Below are positions 43,126-52,030 of a DNA stretch of 64,000 nt, piece by piece. Under the pieces are notes generated by a model. The model searched no databases, was not told the origin of the DNA, and was given only the letters and a program-made list of their open reading frames with translations. The stretch's first letter is position 1. Every line of letters starts with the position of its first letter. Position numbers and translations under genes: made by a program. Source of the DNA: Thalassococcus sp. S3. Its GTDB lineage: Bacteria; Pseudomonadota; Alphaproteobacteria; Rhodobacterales; Rhodobacteraceae. The stretch lies in NCBI RefSeq assembly GCF_004216475.1, contig NZ_CP022303.1, forward strand, positions 2,542,001-2,606,000, read 5' to 3'.

Positions 43126-43758
43126 ATGCTGAACGATGACAGCCTGACCGAGACCGGATTGCCGCTCGACCCGTCCAACGGTCGGGTGCTTATTGTGGCG
43201 TGCGGCGCACTCGCCCGCGAAATCTTGGCCTTGATCGACCGGAATGGCTGGTCCCATCTCGACCTGACCTGCCTGCCCGCCATCTACCACAACCATCCCG
43301 AAAAGATCACGGGCGCCGTTCGCGAGGCCGTGGCGCAGCATCGCAACCGCTATTCCGACATCTTCGTGGCCTATGCCGATTGCGGCACCGGCGGACAGCT
43401 TCAGGCCGCCTGCGCCGACATGGGCGTGGAAATGATCGAAGGGCCGCATTGCTACGCCTTCTTCGAAGGAAACCAGACTTTTGCCGAACGGGGCGAAACC
43501 GAGATTACCGCCTTCTATCTCACCGATTTCCTCGTCCGCCAATTCGATGCGTTCGTGTGGCGCCCCCTCGGTCTCGACCGGCATCCCGAATTGCGCGACA
43601 TGTACTTTGCTCATTACGAGAAACTGGTCTACCAGTCGCAAACCGATGATCCCGCCCTGACGGAAAAAGCCCGTGATGCCGCCGATCGCCTTGGCCTCGC
43701 TTTTGAGCGGCGCAGCACCGGATACGGGGATCTCGCCACCCATCTCGCGCGGCTCTGA
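43126..43758 (+). CDS. DUF1638 protein
   Basis: The 210-residue DUF1638 protein shows VLIVACGALAREILAL, LPAIYHNHPEKI, YADCGTGG and EMIEGPHCYAFFEG. Conserved Cys and His residues in these segments suggest a metal site. Family members often sit beside corrinoid methyltransferase systems, as here (70 bp after the corrinoid protein gene). A role in corrinoid protein function or methyl-donor use is inferred from that context. Confidence 0.82.
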   Translation: MLNDDSLTETGLPLDPSNGRVLIVACGALAREILALIDRNGWSHLDLTCLPAIYHNHPEKITGAVREAVAQHRNRYSDIFVAYADCGTGGQLQAACADMGVEMIEGPHCYAFFEGNQTFAERGETEITAFYLTDFLVRQFDAFVWRPLGLDRHPELRDMYFAHYEKLVYQSQTDDPALTEKARDAADRLGLAFERRSTGYGDLATHLARL

Positions 43759-43813
43759 CCTTCGCTTTCCCAGGTAAATCCCGCAATGCACGAACGCTAC
43801 GGGGTGTCTCCGC

Positions 43814-44224
43814 TCACGCCATCTGTGACGCGGTCTGTCGGATGCGCTCGATCATCGCCCTCAGCCCGTTCGACCGCTGCGCCGAGAGATGATCGTTCAG
43901 GCCCAGCCGCGCCATTTCTGCCCGGGCATCAACCTTGGACACATCCGCCACCGGCAGATCGTTGTAAAGCGCTCTCAGAACCGCGATGAGCCCCCGCACG
44001 ATCATCGCGTCGCTCTCTCCGTCAAAGCGAAAAGTCCCGTTTTCGATGACCGGATGCAGCCAGACCTGGCTTGCGCAGCCATCGACCTTTGTCGCCGGGA
44101 CTTTCAGGGCATCCTCAAGCGGATCCATCGCCTTGCCCTTCTCGATGACATAGCGATAGCGGTCTTCCCAATCGTCCAAAAATTCAAAATCCTCAACGAT
44201 CTCTTCAAAGGCAGGACTGGCCAT
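43814..44224 (-). CDS. sufE: SufE-family sulfur acceptor
   Basis: The 136-residue protein has the SufE/CsdE fold and the sulfur-accepting cysteine in VDGCASQVWLHP, with FEEIVEDFEFLDDWEDRYRYVIE as the N-terminal helix region. It takes persulfide from a SufS-type desulfurase for Fe-S cluster assembly. The open frame upstream to 44920 is antisense to the next gene and was rejected. No suf operon lies alongside. Confidence 0.92.
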   Translation of the reverse strand: MASPAFEEIVEDFEFLDDWEDRYRYVIEKGKAMDPLEDALKVPATKVDGCASQVWLHPVIENGTFRFDGESDAMIVRGLIAVLRALYNDLPVADVSKVDARAEMARLGLNDHLSAQRSNGLRAMIERIRQTASQMA

Positions 44225-44353
44225 GACGCGATCCTCTTCTGCTCTTTCTTGACCTATGGCGCGCGCATTCCGCTGTCCAGTCCTGATCCGGCTTTTCAAC
44301 GGCGCGGGGATGCGGTAACTCATGGCGCAAAGAAGATCATCGGTGGGTCCGAA

Positions 44354-44863
44354 ATGACGAAACCTCTGCTGGCACTCCTTCTGGCCAGTTTCGTATTGAG
44401 CAGTTGCGGAACGCGCCTCAATCCCCTGAACTGGTTCGGCAACAGCCGCGAGGTGCGCACGAGTGCTCCGCAGCAGGAGGTTAATCCGCTGCTGCCGCAG
44501 GAAACCGGCAGCGGCATGTTCGACCGGCCCGACGATGTCTATCCCGGGATCCCGATCGACCGGATAACAGAGCTGACGGTCGAACCGGTGCCAAGTGGGG
44601 CAATCGTCCGGGCGACCGGCATTGCAGCGCGGCAAGGCGCCTACCTCGTGCAACTGACCCCCCAGACCGAGGATGGGCCCGACGAAAACGGCGTGATGAG
44701 CTATACCTTCGATGTGGTCTATCCCGTCGCCGGAACCCCGGTGGGGACGGAGTTTTCCCGGCGCGTCAGCGTGGCGCAGAGCCTCTCCAACGAAGATCTT
44801 TCGCGCATCAGCGTGATCCGGGTCGTGGCACGCGACAACGCCCGCGAAACCCGCCGTCGCTAG
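44354..44863 (+). CDS. Lipoprotein of unknown function
   Basis: The 169-residue precursor has a signal sequence with lipobox VLSSCGTRLNPLNWFG (lipidated cysteine near residue 19). The mature part is beta-rich (ITELTVEPVPSGAIVRATGIA, FDVVYPVAGTPVGTEFS) without a named domain. An open frame extends far upstream antisense to sufE, but the ATG at 44354 begins the lipoprotein signal. Its stop overlaps the convergent rnd stop region by 4 bp. Confidence 0.75.
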   Translation: MTKPLLALLLASFVLSSCGTRLNPLNWFGNSREVRTSAPQQEVNPLLPQETGSGMFDRPDDVYPGIPIDRITELTVEPVPSGAIVRATGIAARQGAYLVQLTPQTEDGPDENGVMSYTFDVVYPVAGTPVGTEFSRRVSVAQSLSNEDLSRISVIRVVARDNARETRRR

Positions 44864-46017
44864 ATCTCGACAATGGCCACGGCCTGGCCCGTGGCCGCAA
44901 GAGCGATGCGCCCTTCGCAAAGCCGCAGCGCATCGGCCCCGAAAACCTCGCGCCGCCAGCCCGACAGAGCGGGCACGTCGCGCAGGCCCGCAGCGATGGC
45001 GTCCAGATCCGCGCTTGGCGCGATCAGCTTCGCGGCCACGCCCGATGCCTCCGTTTTGGCTTTCAAAAGAACACGCAGCAGATCGGCCAAAGCCGGATTG
45101 ACCTGCATCTTGTCCCGGCTGCGATCCAGCGCCGGAAGGTTTTCCGGCGCGCAGGACACTCCGCGCGCAACGGCCTCCAGGATCCCTTCGGCGATCTCTC
45201 CCTTCCGGGCTTCGCGCAGCAGCAGACGGGACTGGCCAAGATCGGCGTGATTTTTGGGTTTGGTCGAGGCAAGCTCAACCAGCGCATCATCCTTGAAAAC
45301 CCGGTTGCGGGGCACGTCGTTCTTCTGGGCGTAAGCCTCCCGAAACGCTGCCAACTCGCGCACCACGGCCAGAAAGCGGGGGGAATTGCTGCGGGTCTTG
45401 ATCCGGCGCCAGGCGTCCTGCGGTTTGATATCATAGGTCGCCGGCGTCAGGAGGATCTCCAGCTCTTCGGCAACCCATCGCGCACGCCCGCTCTTTTGCA
45501 GCTCTGCCGCCAGATATTCGTAGATCTTGCGCAGATGCGTCACATCGGCCAGGGCATATGTCTTCTGCGCCTCTGTCAGGGGCCGCCGGGACCAGTCCGT
45601 AAAGCGTGAGGTCTTGTCCAAGGGCTGGCGCACGATCTTGCGCACCAGCGTTTCATAGCCCACCTGCTCGCCAAAGCCGCAGACCATCGCGGCGACTTGC
45701 GTGTCGAAAAGGGGGCGCGGAAAGACACCGGCGTCGATATAGAAAATCTCAAGATCCTGTCGCGCGGCGTGAAAGACCTTCACCACGTCTTCGTTGCGAA
45801 AGAGATCATAGAGCGGATCAAGCGCCATCCCGTCCATCAACGGATCCACCAGAACGGCGCTGTCTTCGCCGTCACCGGGCACAGCCAATTGGATCAGGCA
45901 GAGCTTTGAGAAATAGGTTCGCTCACGCAGGAACTCTGTATCGACGGTGACATAGGGGTGAGCAGCCGCTGTTTTGCAAAAGGCCGCTAATTCTTGCGTC
46001 GTTGTGAGCGTTTTCAT
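44860..46017 (-). CDS. rnd: Ribonuclease D
   Basis: The 385-residue 3'-5' exonuclease has DEDDy motifs: VTVDTEFLRERTYF (Exo I), VFHAARQDLEIFY (Exo II) and YALADVTHLRKIY (Exo III). A C-terminal HRDC domain follows (about 215-290). It trims tRNA precursors. ATG 46017 (MKTLTTTQELAAF) is the family start; an open frame 38 codons longer was rejected. Confidence 0.95.
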   Translation of the reverse strand: MKTLTTTQELAAFCKTAAAHPYVTVDTEFLRERTYFSKLCLIQLAVPGDGEDSAVLVDPLMDGMALDPLYDLFRNEDVVKVFHAARQDLEIFYIDAGVFPRPLFDTQVAAMVCGFGEQVGYETLVRKIVRQPLDKTSRFTDWSRRPLTEAQKTYALADVTHLRKIYEYLAAELQKSGRARWVAEELEILLTPATYDIKPQDAWRRIKTRSNSPRFLAVVRELAAFREAYAQKNDVPRNRVFKDDALVELASTKPKNHADLGQSRLLLREARKGEIAEGILEAVARGVSCAPENLPALDRSRDKMQVNPALADLLRVLLKAKTEASGVAAKLIAPSADLDAIAAGLRDVPALSGWRREVFGADALRLCEGRIALAATGQAVAIVEI

Positions 46018-46120
46018 CCGCTTTTTCTTCTCGGGCTTGGTTATTATTCTTGTCGGTCTTGGCAGAACCCTCGCCCAAGTCTTACGAAAAATATGAGCAT
46101 TTGCAAAGCGCGATGCAGGG

Positions 46121-46729
46121 TCAAGCGGCATCCGACGTTAGGAAAAGCGGTGTCCGGTCGCCTTGGGCGTATCGGCGCAAGACCGCGGGGTAAAGCCGAT
46201 GCTCAAGATCAAGCACCCGCGCCGCGAGTGTGGCGGGGGTATCGCCTGGCCGGATTTCAAGATCCGCCTGCCCCAAAAGGGGTCCGTCATCAAGCGCGGG
46301 CGTGACCTCATGCACCGTGCAGCCATGGCGCGCATCCCCGGCATCCAGAGCACGCGCATGCGTGTCGAGCCCCTTGTATCTGGGCAAAAGCGAGGGATGA
46401 ATATTCAGCATACGCCCCTGCCAATGCGAGACGAAGCCGGCGGTGAGAATGCGCATGAAGCCAGCCAGACAGACAATGTCCGGGCCGGCCGCCAGAAGCG
46501 GCTTCATCAACTCAGCCTCGAACGCGCTCCGGTCGCGCCCAAAGACACGGTGATCAACCGATGCAACGTCGATGCCACGTGCGGCCGCCTTGGCCAGACC
46601 GGGTGCGGCAGGATCATTGGACAGAACCAGGCAGGGCTCTGCCGGGTGATCGGCCTGCATGTCGTCGAGAAGGGCCAGCATGTTCGACCCGCTGCCCGAA
46701 ATCAGAATCGCGACTTTCTTACGGCTCAC
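46121..46729 (-). CDS. purN: Phosphoribosylglycinamide formyltransferase
   Basis: The 202-residue GAR transformylase begins [17 protein letters not shown] and has the catalytic segment [20 protein letters not shown] with [15 protein letters not shown]. It uses 10-formyl-THF in purine synthesis. GTG 46729 overlaps the purM stop by GTGA and is the coupled start. Confidence 0.95.
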   Translation of the reverse strand: MSRKKVAILISGSGSNMLALLDDMQADHPAEPCLVLSNDPAAPGLAKAAARGIDVASVDHRVFGRDRSAFEAELMKPLLAAGPDIVCLAGFMRILTAGFVSHWQGRMLNIHPSLLPRYKGLDTHARALDAGDARHGCTVHEVTPALDDGPLLGQADLEIRPGDTPATLAARVLDLEHRLYPAVLRRYAQGDRTPLFLTSDAA

Positions 46730-47772
46730 ACCAGCGCCCCGGAATAGGTCACGCCGTCGCCGGATCGCACCTGGCCGATCTCGAACACCGTCTCTCCCTG
46801 CGCCGCCAGGACCTCGGCAATCGCGCCCGCCGCCTGCGGATCGCAGACCAGAACCATGCCGACCCCGCAATTGAAGGTCTTGAGCATTTCACTTGGCTCC
46901 ATCCCTCCGGTTTCGGCCATCCAGGCAAAGACGGGGGGCATATTCCAGGACGACAGATCGACCTCGGCGCCCAGTCCCTGCGGCAGAACGCGTGGCAGGT
47001 TCTCGGTCAGCCCCCCGCCGGTGATGTGGGCCAGCCCATGCACGCCGCCCTTCCCGATCGCGGCCAGTGCGGAGCGCACATAAAGTCGCGTGGGCGCCAG
47101 CAACGCCTCTCCCAACGTGCCATCGCCGAAGGGCGAAGGCGCGGTCCAGGAGAGCCCCGACAGATCGACGAGTTTGCGCACCAGTGAATAGCCGTTCGAA
47201 TGCACACCATCGCTGGCCAGTCCCAGCAGCACATCGCCTTCGGTGACGTGAGCGGGCAAGGCCCTGCCCCGTTCCATCGCGCCCACCGCGAAACCGGCCA
47301 AATCGAAATCACCGTCGGGATACATGCCCGGCATCTCGGCCGTCTCTCCCCCGATCAGGGCACATCCCGCGCGCACGCAGCCTTCGGCAATGCCCTCGAC
47401 CACGCGGGCCGCACTGTCGGTGTCCAGCTTTCCGGTGGCGAAATAGTCTAGAAAAAAGAGCGGTTCCGCCCCCTGACAGACCAGATCGTTCACACACATC
47501 GCGACAAGGTCGATCCCCACCTGATCGACCAGGCCCGTATCAATCGCAATCCGCAGCTTGGTGCCGACGCCATCGGTGGCCGCCACCAGCACCGGATCGG
47601 TGAAGCCCGCCGCCTTGAGATCGAAGAGTGCGCCAAAACCGCCCAGCCCCGACATCACCCCGCTGCGCGCGGTCCGCGCCGCCGCCGGCTTGATCCGGTC
47701 GACAAGCGCATTTCCCGCGTCGATATCCACGCCCGCATCCGCGTAAGTGATGCCGTTCTTGCCTGTGCCCAT
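46726..47772 (-). CDS. purM: Phosphoribosylformylglycinamidine cyclo-ligase (AIR synthase)
   Basis: The 348-residue enzyme begins [20 protein letters not shown] and has [24 protein letters not shown] and [11 protein letters not shown], all PurM hallmarks. It closes the imidazole ring of AIR. It is first of the purM-purN pair, with translation of purN coupled by overlap. The 102 bp before it separate it from a divergent tRNA gene. Confidence 0.96.
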   Translation of the reverse strand: MGTGKNGITYADAGVDIDAGNALVDRIKPAAARTARSGVMSGLGGFGALFDLKAAGFTDPVLVAATDGVGTKLRIAIDTGLVDQVGIDLVAMCVNDLVCQGAEPLFFLDYFATGKLDTDSAARVVEGIAEGCVRAGCALIGGETAEMPGMYPDGDFDLAGFAVGAMERGRALPAHVTEGDVLLGLASDGVHSNGYSLVRKLVDLSGLSWTAPSPFGDGTLGEALLAPTRLYVRSALAAIGKGGVHGLAHITGGGLTENLPRVLPQGLGAEVDLSSWNMPPVFAWMAETGGMEPSEMLKTFNCGVGMVLVCDPQAAGAIAEVLAAQGETVFEIGQVRSGDGVTYSGALV

Positions 47773-47874
47773 GCGCTATCTCCAATCCATTGCCGCGCGG
47801 GTTAGAACATTGCGCGCGGGCACGCAACGCCACTCTTGACGCGACCGGAGAGGATGATAGGCCTGCGATATGGC

Positions 47875-47951
47875 GGGCCTGTAGCTCAATTGGTTAGAGC
47901 AGAGCGCTCATAACGCTTTGGTTGCGGGTTCAAGTCCTGCCGGGCCTACCA
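47875..47951 (+). tRNA. tRNA with CAU anticodon (tRNA-Ile2 or elongator tRNA-Met)
   Basis: A 77-nt cloverleaf: acceptor GGGCCTG/CGGGCCT, D loop CAATTGGTTAG, anticodon loop CTCATAA (CAU), T loop GTTCAAGTC, encoded CCA. The GAGCAG...CTTTGGT pattern around the anticodon arm recalls tRNA-Ile2, whose C34 is changed to lysidine, more than initiator tRNA. Discrimination from elongator Met needs identity-element analysis. Confidence 0.9.
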
Positions 47952-47963
47952 TTCCGTTCCGCC

Positions 47964-48749
47964 CTACTCGGTCATCAGGATCAGGCGTTTCAGGTCGGTT
48001 TCGCTCATATCCGGGCCTTGGCCTGTCTTCGCCGCACTGTCGAACCACATCTTGTTAAGCTGGCGGGCGGCGCGGACCTTGTTGGCGTACCAGCTTTGCC
48101 TGGCTCTCAGATGGCCCAGAATGGCGAGCAACTGCTCCAACTGAATGATGATCTTTCCAAGCTGCACCTTGTTCGACAGGGCCAGCGGCTTGAACCCATA
48201 GGCGTCCGGCAGCATCATCGTGATGATCCCGTCCATTGCTTTCTCAAGAATTTCGCATCGGGCGAGATGATAGCGCGTGTCGGCAATGCGGTCGTGGATG
48301 TCACGCTCCGACGTCCTGATCTTGTCCAGCAATCGTTCCAGCGCGTGATCGTGACGATAGAGCGATATCAGGAATTCCCGATATTCGGGCTGCTGATCCG
48401 CAGGCAGGGTCGCCGTCGCCCCTCCTGTCGCGACACTTGAAGTTTCAGCTTTAGCCCCTTGAAGAAAAGCAATAAATTTCTCTCCGGACGGATTTTCGGG
48501 CACTTGCATCGGCTCTCGGGACATGGCTTGGCCCTTCCGTGCGAGGCCTTCAAGACGCCGGGCCATATCCCTCAGCGCGTCATTGCGGAAAAGCACCATG
48601 TCCTGGATGCCCAAGTTCTCGCCTTCGCGCTCGATACTTTTTCGATGCAGATGCTCCAGCGTCTGATCAACGCCATCTATGGTTTTCAGATCTTGATAAT
48701 GGTCAAAGATATCCAAAAGAAATTCGGGGACTTGCACGACCCAAGACAT
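47964..48749 (-). CDS. Hypothetical protein, mostly helical
   Basis: A 261-residue cytoplasmic protein of unrecognised family. It begins MSWVVQVPEFLLDIFDHYQD and is predicted largely helical, with charged segments such as RTSERDIHDRIADTRYHLARCEILEKAM. No membrane helix, signal peptide or catalytic motif is visible. CGGAGGTCCG precedes ATG 48749, clearly deciding the start; the upstream frame was rejected. It is close to the orphan kinase gene (177 bp) but with no overlap. Confidence 0.65.
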   Translation of the reverse strand: MSWVVQVPEFLLDIFDHYQDLKTIDGVDQTLEHLHRKSIEREGENLGIQDMVLFRNDALRDMARRLEGLARKGQAMSREPMQVPENPSGEKFIAFLQGAKAETSSVATGGATATLPADQQPEYREFLISLYRHDHALERLLDKIRTSERDIHDRIADTRYHLARCEILEKAMDGIITMMLPDAYGFKPLALSNKVQLGKIIIQLEQLLAILGHLRARQSWYANKVRAARQLNKMWFDSAAKTGQGPDMSETDLKRLILMTE

Positions 48750-48926
48750 CGCGGACCTCCGCTTGCTCTGTTTAAATGGTGTATTTGACTTAAATCTAAA
48801 ACATCGTTCCCCATCGCTTCGGACATGGCAACCGCAGGCCAGAGCGGACCGGCGCAATCCCGCCAGACCTTCCGTCAGCTTTGCGAAACCGCGCGTATCA
48901 GTGGCGGCACCCCCGTAGATGCGGGA

Positions 48927-50246
48927 TTATCGGGCGAGGATCAGGTCAACACGCAAACCGCCCAGCCCTTCGGCTTCGGCCAGTCGCAAACTGCCGCCAT
49001 GGCTTCGAGCAATGTCATGGGCAATAGCAAGGCCCAAACCCACGCCACTGCCCTTGTCCTGATTGCGCGCGGGATCAAGACGCATGAAAGGTTTCAAGGC
49101 ATCGGACCGCAGCTCGGGCGCGATCCCCGGACCGTCGTCATCGATCCGGAAGCGGACGGCCTTGTCGGTGACCGCCACCGACATCTCGGCCTTTGTTCCG
49201 TATCGCACCGCGTTGTTCACAAGGTTTTCCAGCGCCCGGCGGATGGCCAGGGGACGCAACGCCACGCGCCCCTCGCCATTGATCTCCGTCACATCCACGG
49301 CCTTTCCGCTGCGCCTGGCGTCCTCGGCGATCTGCCGGACGAGCGAGGCGGGGTCTGTCTCCTCTGCCTCGCCCTCCGACGCGCCCTTGGCAAAGCTCAG
49401 GAACTCGTCGACCAGACGCTGCATGTCATCCACATCGCGCAGCAGCGGCGCGGCCTCGTCCTCGTCAATCAGCGACAGACCCAGTTTCAGCCGGGTAAGC
49501 GGCGTGCGCAAATCGTGGCTGACCCCGGACAGCATGAGCGTGCGCTGTTCGATCTGCCGTTCGATCCGGTTGCGCATGTCAAGAAAGGCATTTCCGGCCG
49601 CCCGAACCTCCAATGCCCCCCGCGGCGCGTAAGGGACATGCCGCCCCCTGCCGAAAGCCTCTGCCGCGCTTGCAAGCCGTGTGATCGGCCGCAACTGATT
49701 TCGCAGATACAGATAGGCGATGATCGTCATCAATCCGCCGAAAAACACCATGTTGACCAGCAATTGATGCGGGTTTGACGCCGACACGCGCCTGCGATCA
49801 AAGGTAATTTCCAACGGGCCCTGCGGTGTGATGACGAACAGCGTGACATCATCGTTGTCGGGCAGCAGGGCCGTTTCGACCTGGGGCAAGGCGCCGCGCA
49901 GCTTGTTCAACATGACCCGACCCGAAAAGTCGTACCAGCGGATGGTGTCGGCCTGCGGCACCGCATCAGGGCGCACAAACGAAAGCCGCAACTGCAGCGT
50001 GCGTGTGATCTCTTCCAGCGACATCAACGCAGTGACACCGTCATCCGCGACATCGACGCCATCGAGAACCAACCGCAACTCACGGATGACCGTCTGGGTC
50101 ATCTGGGTGGTGACGTCCTCGAAATGCCGTTGAATGAAGACGATAGAGACGACAAGCTGCAAGACCACGACCGGGAAGATCAGGATCAGCGCGGCGCGTC
50201 CGTAAAGCCCGCGGGGCAGATAGGATTTGAGCCAGCGAAACGACAT
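48927..50246 (-). CDS. Orphan EnvZ-like sensor histidine kinase
   Basis: The 439-residue kinase has two membrane helices (about 13-36 and 160-180) around a periplasmic domain of about 120 residues, then HAMP, the H-box SGVSHDLRTPLTRLKLGLS, and an ATPase domain with NLVNNAVRYG, DDDGPGIAP and GSGVGLGLAIAHDIARSHGG. This is the EnvZ/OmpR-type class. No response regulator gene is adjacent on either side. Confidence 0.88.
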   Translation of the reverse strand: MSFRWLKSYLPRGLYGRAALILIFPVVVLQLVVSIVFIQRHFEDVTTQMTQTVIRELRLVLDGVDVADDGVTALMSLEEITRTLQLRLSFVRPDAVPQADTIRWYDFSGRVMLNKLRGALPQVETALLPDNDDVTLFVITPQGPLEITFDRRRVSASNPHQLLVNMVFFGGLMTIIAYLYLRNQLRPITRLASAAEAFGRGRHVPYAPRGALEVRAAGNAFLDMRNRIERQIEQRTLMLSGVSHDLRTPLTRLKLGLSLIDEDEAAPLLRDVDDMQRLVDEFLSFAKGASEGEAEETDPASLVRQIAEDARRSGKAVDVTEINGEGRVALRPLAIRRALENLVNNAVRYGTKAEMSVAVTDKAVRFRIDDDGPGIAPELRSDALKPFMRLDPARNQDKGSGVGLGLAIAHDIARSHGGSLRLAEAEGLGGLRVDLILAR

Positions 50247-50286
50247 GTCATAAACCTATCGGGCGCGAAGAAGCAGAGGAAGTGTC

Positions 50287-51210
50287 ATGACAGCCGCACC
50301 GGACGACTTTAACCCTCCCCCCGGTCAGGCAGAGACGCTGGAGCCCGGTCTGCGACGCCTCGTTGCGCCAAACCCGTCTCCGATGACCTATCGCGGCACC
50401 AATACCTATCTCCTGGGCACCAAGGGGCTTGCCGTCATTGATCCGGGTCCGCTGGACGACCGTCATCTCGCCGCGATTGGGGCCGCTTTGGAGCCGGGCC
50501 AGTCCATCACTCATATCGTCGTCACGCACAGCCATCTCGACCATTCTCCGCTCGCCCGGCCCCTGGCGCGCAAGACAGGGGCCCCGGTGCTGGCCTTTGG
50601 CACGGCCCGCGCGGGGCGCAGCGCGGTCATGGACAGACTTGCCCTCAGCGGGCTCGGCGGTGGAGGCGAAGGGATCGACGCCGACTTTCGCCCTGACGTG
50701 CACCTCCCCGACGGGGAACGGATCACCGGCGATGACTGGTCGCTTGAGGTGCTCCACACGCCCGGACATCTGGGCAACCATATCTCGCTTGGCTGGAACG
50801 AGGCCTGTTTCACCGGAGATCACGTGATGGGCTGGGCCAGCTCGCTCGTGTCGCCCCCCGATGGGGATCTGACCGATTTCATGGCGTCCTGCCGCAAATT
50901 GCGCGCCCGCGACTGGCGCCGCTTCTATCCCGGCCACGGCGCGCCGATAGACGACCCGTCCGAAAGGCTCGATTGGCTGATCGACCACCGGCTGACCCGC
51001 GAGGCCGCGATTCTCGATCAGCTGGCACAAGCGCCGGCCACGGCTGAGGTTCTGGCCCACCGCATCTACACCGAAACGCCACCTGCCCTTCTGCCGGCCG
51101 CCACGCGCAATGTCTTTGCTCATCTTGTTGATCTTGCCCAACAAAACCGCGCCCATCCGATCGGCCCCCTGGCCGCCGATGCACGCTTTGCGCTGGGGCC
51201 TCCACCATGA
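50287..51210 (+). CDS. Metallo-beta-lactamase-fold hydrolase (LACTB2-like)
   Basis: The 307-residue MBL-fold protein has the metal motif THSHLDHSPLARPL (HxHxDH), a further His in HTPGHLGNHIS, Asp in FTGDHVMGW and His in FYPGHGAPI. The C-terminal winged region (ILDQLAQAPATAEVLAHRIY) is typical of LACTB2-like nucleases or hydrolases. It is divergent from the kinase gene with only 40 bp between. Confidence 0.85.
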   Translation: MTAAPDDFNPPPGQAETLEPGLRRLVAPNPSPMTYRGTNTYLLGTKGLAVIDPGPLDDRHLAAIGAALEPGQSITHIVVTHSHLDHSPLARPLARKTGAPVLAFGTARAGRSAVMDRLALSGLGGGGEGIDADFRPDVHLPDGERITGDDWSLEVLHTPGHLGNHISLGWNEACFTGDHVMGWASSLVSPPDGDLTDFMASCRKLRARDWRRFYPGHGAPIDDPSERLDWLIDHRLTREAAILDQLAQAPATAEVLAHRIYTETPPALLPAATRNVFAHLVDLAQQNRAHPIGPLAADARFALGPPP

Positions 51211-51283
51211 TTAAAAAATTCCGATTTTCTGGCACGTAGGCTCTGGACGCTTCAAAATCCACTTGCTATATGCGCCAGACCGT

Positions 51284-51358
51284 TCCGGCGTAGCTCAGCG
51301 GTAGAGCAGTTGACTGTTAATCAATTGGTCGTAGGTTCGATCCCTACCGCCGGAGCCA
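51284..51358 (+). tRNA. tRNA-Asn (GTT anticodon)
   Basis: A 75-nt cloverleaf with acceptor TCCGGCG/CGCCGGA, anticodon loop CTGTTAA (GUU), T loop GTTCGATCC and encoded CCA. It is complete, between the hydrolase gene and a VOC protein gene. Confidence 0.96.
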
Positions 51359-51410
51359 ATCCCCTCAGATTTCTTGCATCCGTGCCAGGCTTCACTGTTA
51401 TTGGCTCATC

Positions 51411-51806
51411 ATGACTGATCCAGTCTTCAAATCCATCAAAGCCATCGACTACACCGTCATCCTCGTGCGTGACATGGACGCGATGCGGCGTTTTTATGAG
51501 GATGTCCTGGGCTTTGAGCTGACCCGCACTCTTTCGGAAAACTGGCTGGAATATCGTGTCGGGCCGAACACGCTCGCCCTCTCCTGGCCGGGCCTCATGC
51601 GGGCGGATGCGCCGGTGCCGGAGGGGAGCGCCGCGCTGCAATTGGCCTTCCGGGTCGAGCGGGAGGCGGTGGATGTCTGCGCCCGCGCGCTTGAGGCCCG
51701 TGACGTCCCCATCCTGTCGCCCCCGACCGACCGGGATTTCGGCCATCGCACACTGTTTTTTCGGGATCCGGACGGCAACCTCCTCGAGATCTACGCGGAG
51801 ATCTGA
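51411..51806 (+). CDS. VOC-superfamily (glyoxalase-fold) protein
   Basis: The 131-residue protein has two VOC modules: DYTVILVRDMDAMRRFYEDVLGFEL and LQLAFRVEREAVDVCARALE, ending TLFFRDPDGNLLEIYAEI with the metal-ligand glutamate. It is typical of single-substrate lyases or dioxygenase-like proteins; substrate unknown. A bidirectional terminator follows. Confidence 0.82.
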   Translation: MTDPVFKSIKAIDYTVILVRDMDAMRRFYEDVLGFELTRTLSENWLEYRVGPNTLALSWPGLMRADAPVPEGSAALQLAFRVEREAVDVCARALEARDVPILSPPTDRDFGHRTLFFRDPDGNLLEIYAEI

Positions 51807-51811
51807 CAAAA

Positions 51812-51837
51812 AAACGGGGAGCATAAGCCCCCCGTTT
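51812..51837. terminator. Bidirectional terminator between the VOC gene and nrdJ
   Basis: AAACGGGG (51812-51819) pairs with CCCCGTTT (51830-51837). A run of seven A on the left gives a U tail on the minus strand. The 190 bp between this hairpin and the nrdJ stop hold no gene, though a short GCATCCC/GGGATGC repeat is present near 52010-52024. Confidence 0.75.
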
Positions 51838-52030
51838 GAGTTTCGCCGCTCAGGCTCAATAGTTTACCGCCCGGTGTTTATTGCCTGCGGCCTGAGCGTC
51901 GTCAGGAGCGAGCGCACCCGCTCCAGGTGAAGGTGGGCAAGGACTGCTAGTCCGCCCCCACCCTATCTCGTCGGGGTCCGGCCCTCTGGGGAAAGCCATG
52001 ACCCCTACGCATCCCCTGGGATGCGATCCC

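Noticed and set aside
43814..44920. 368-codon version of sufE
   Set aside because: The N-terminal two thirds are antisense to a lipoprotein gene; SufE proteins are about 140 residues and start at 44224.
51838..52030. Small RNA gene downstream of nrdJ
   Set aside because: The region is GC-rich with short hairpins, but I saw none of the conserved elements of SRP RNA, 6S RNA or RNase P RNA.
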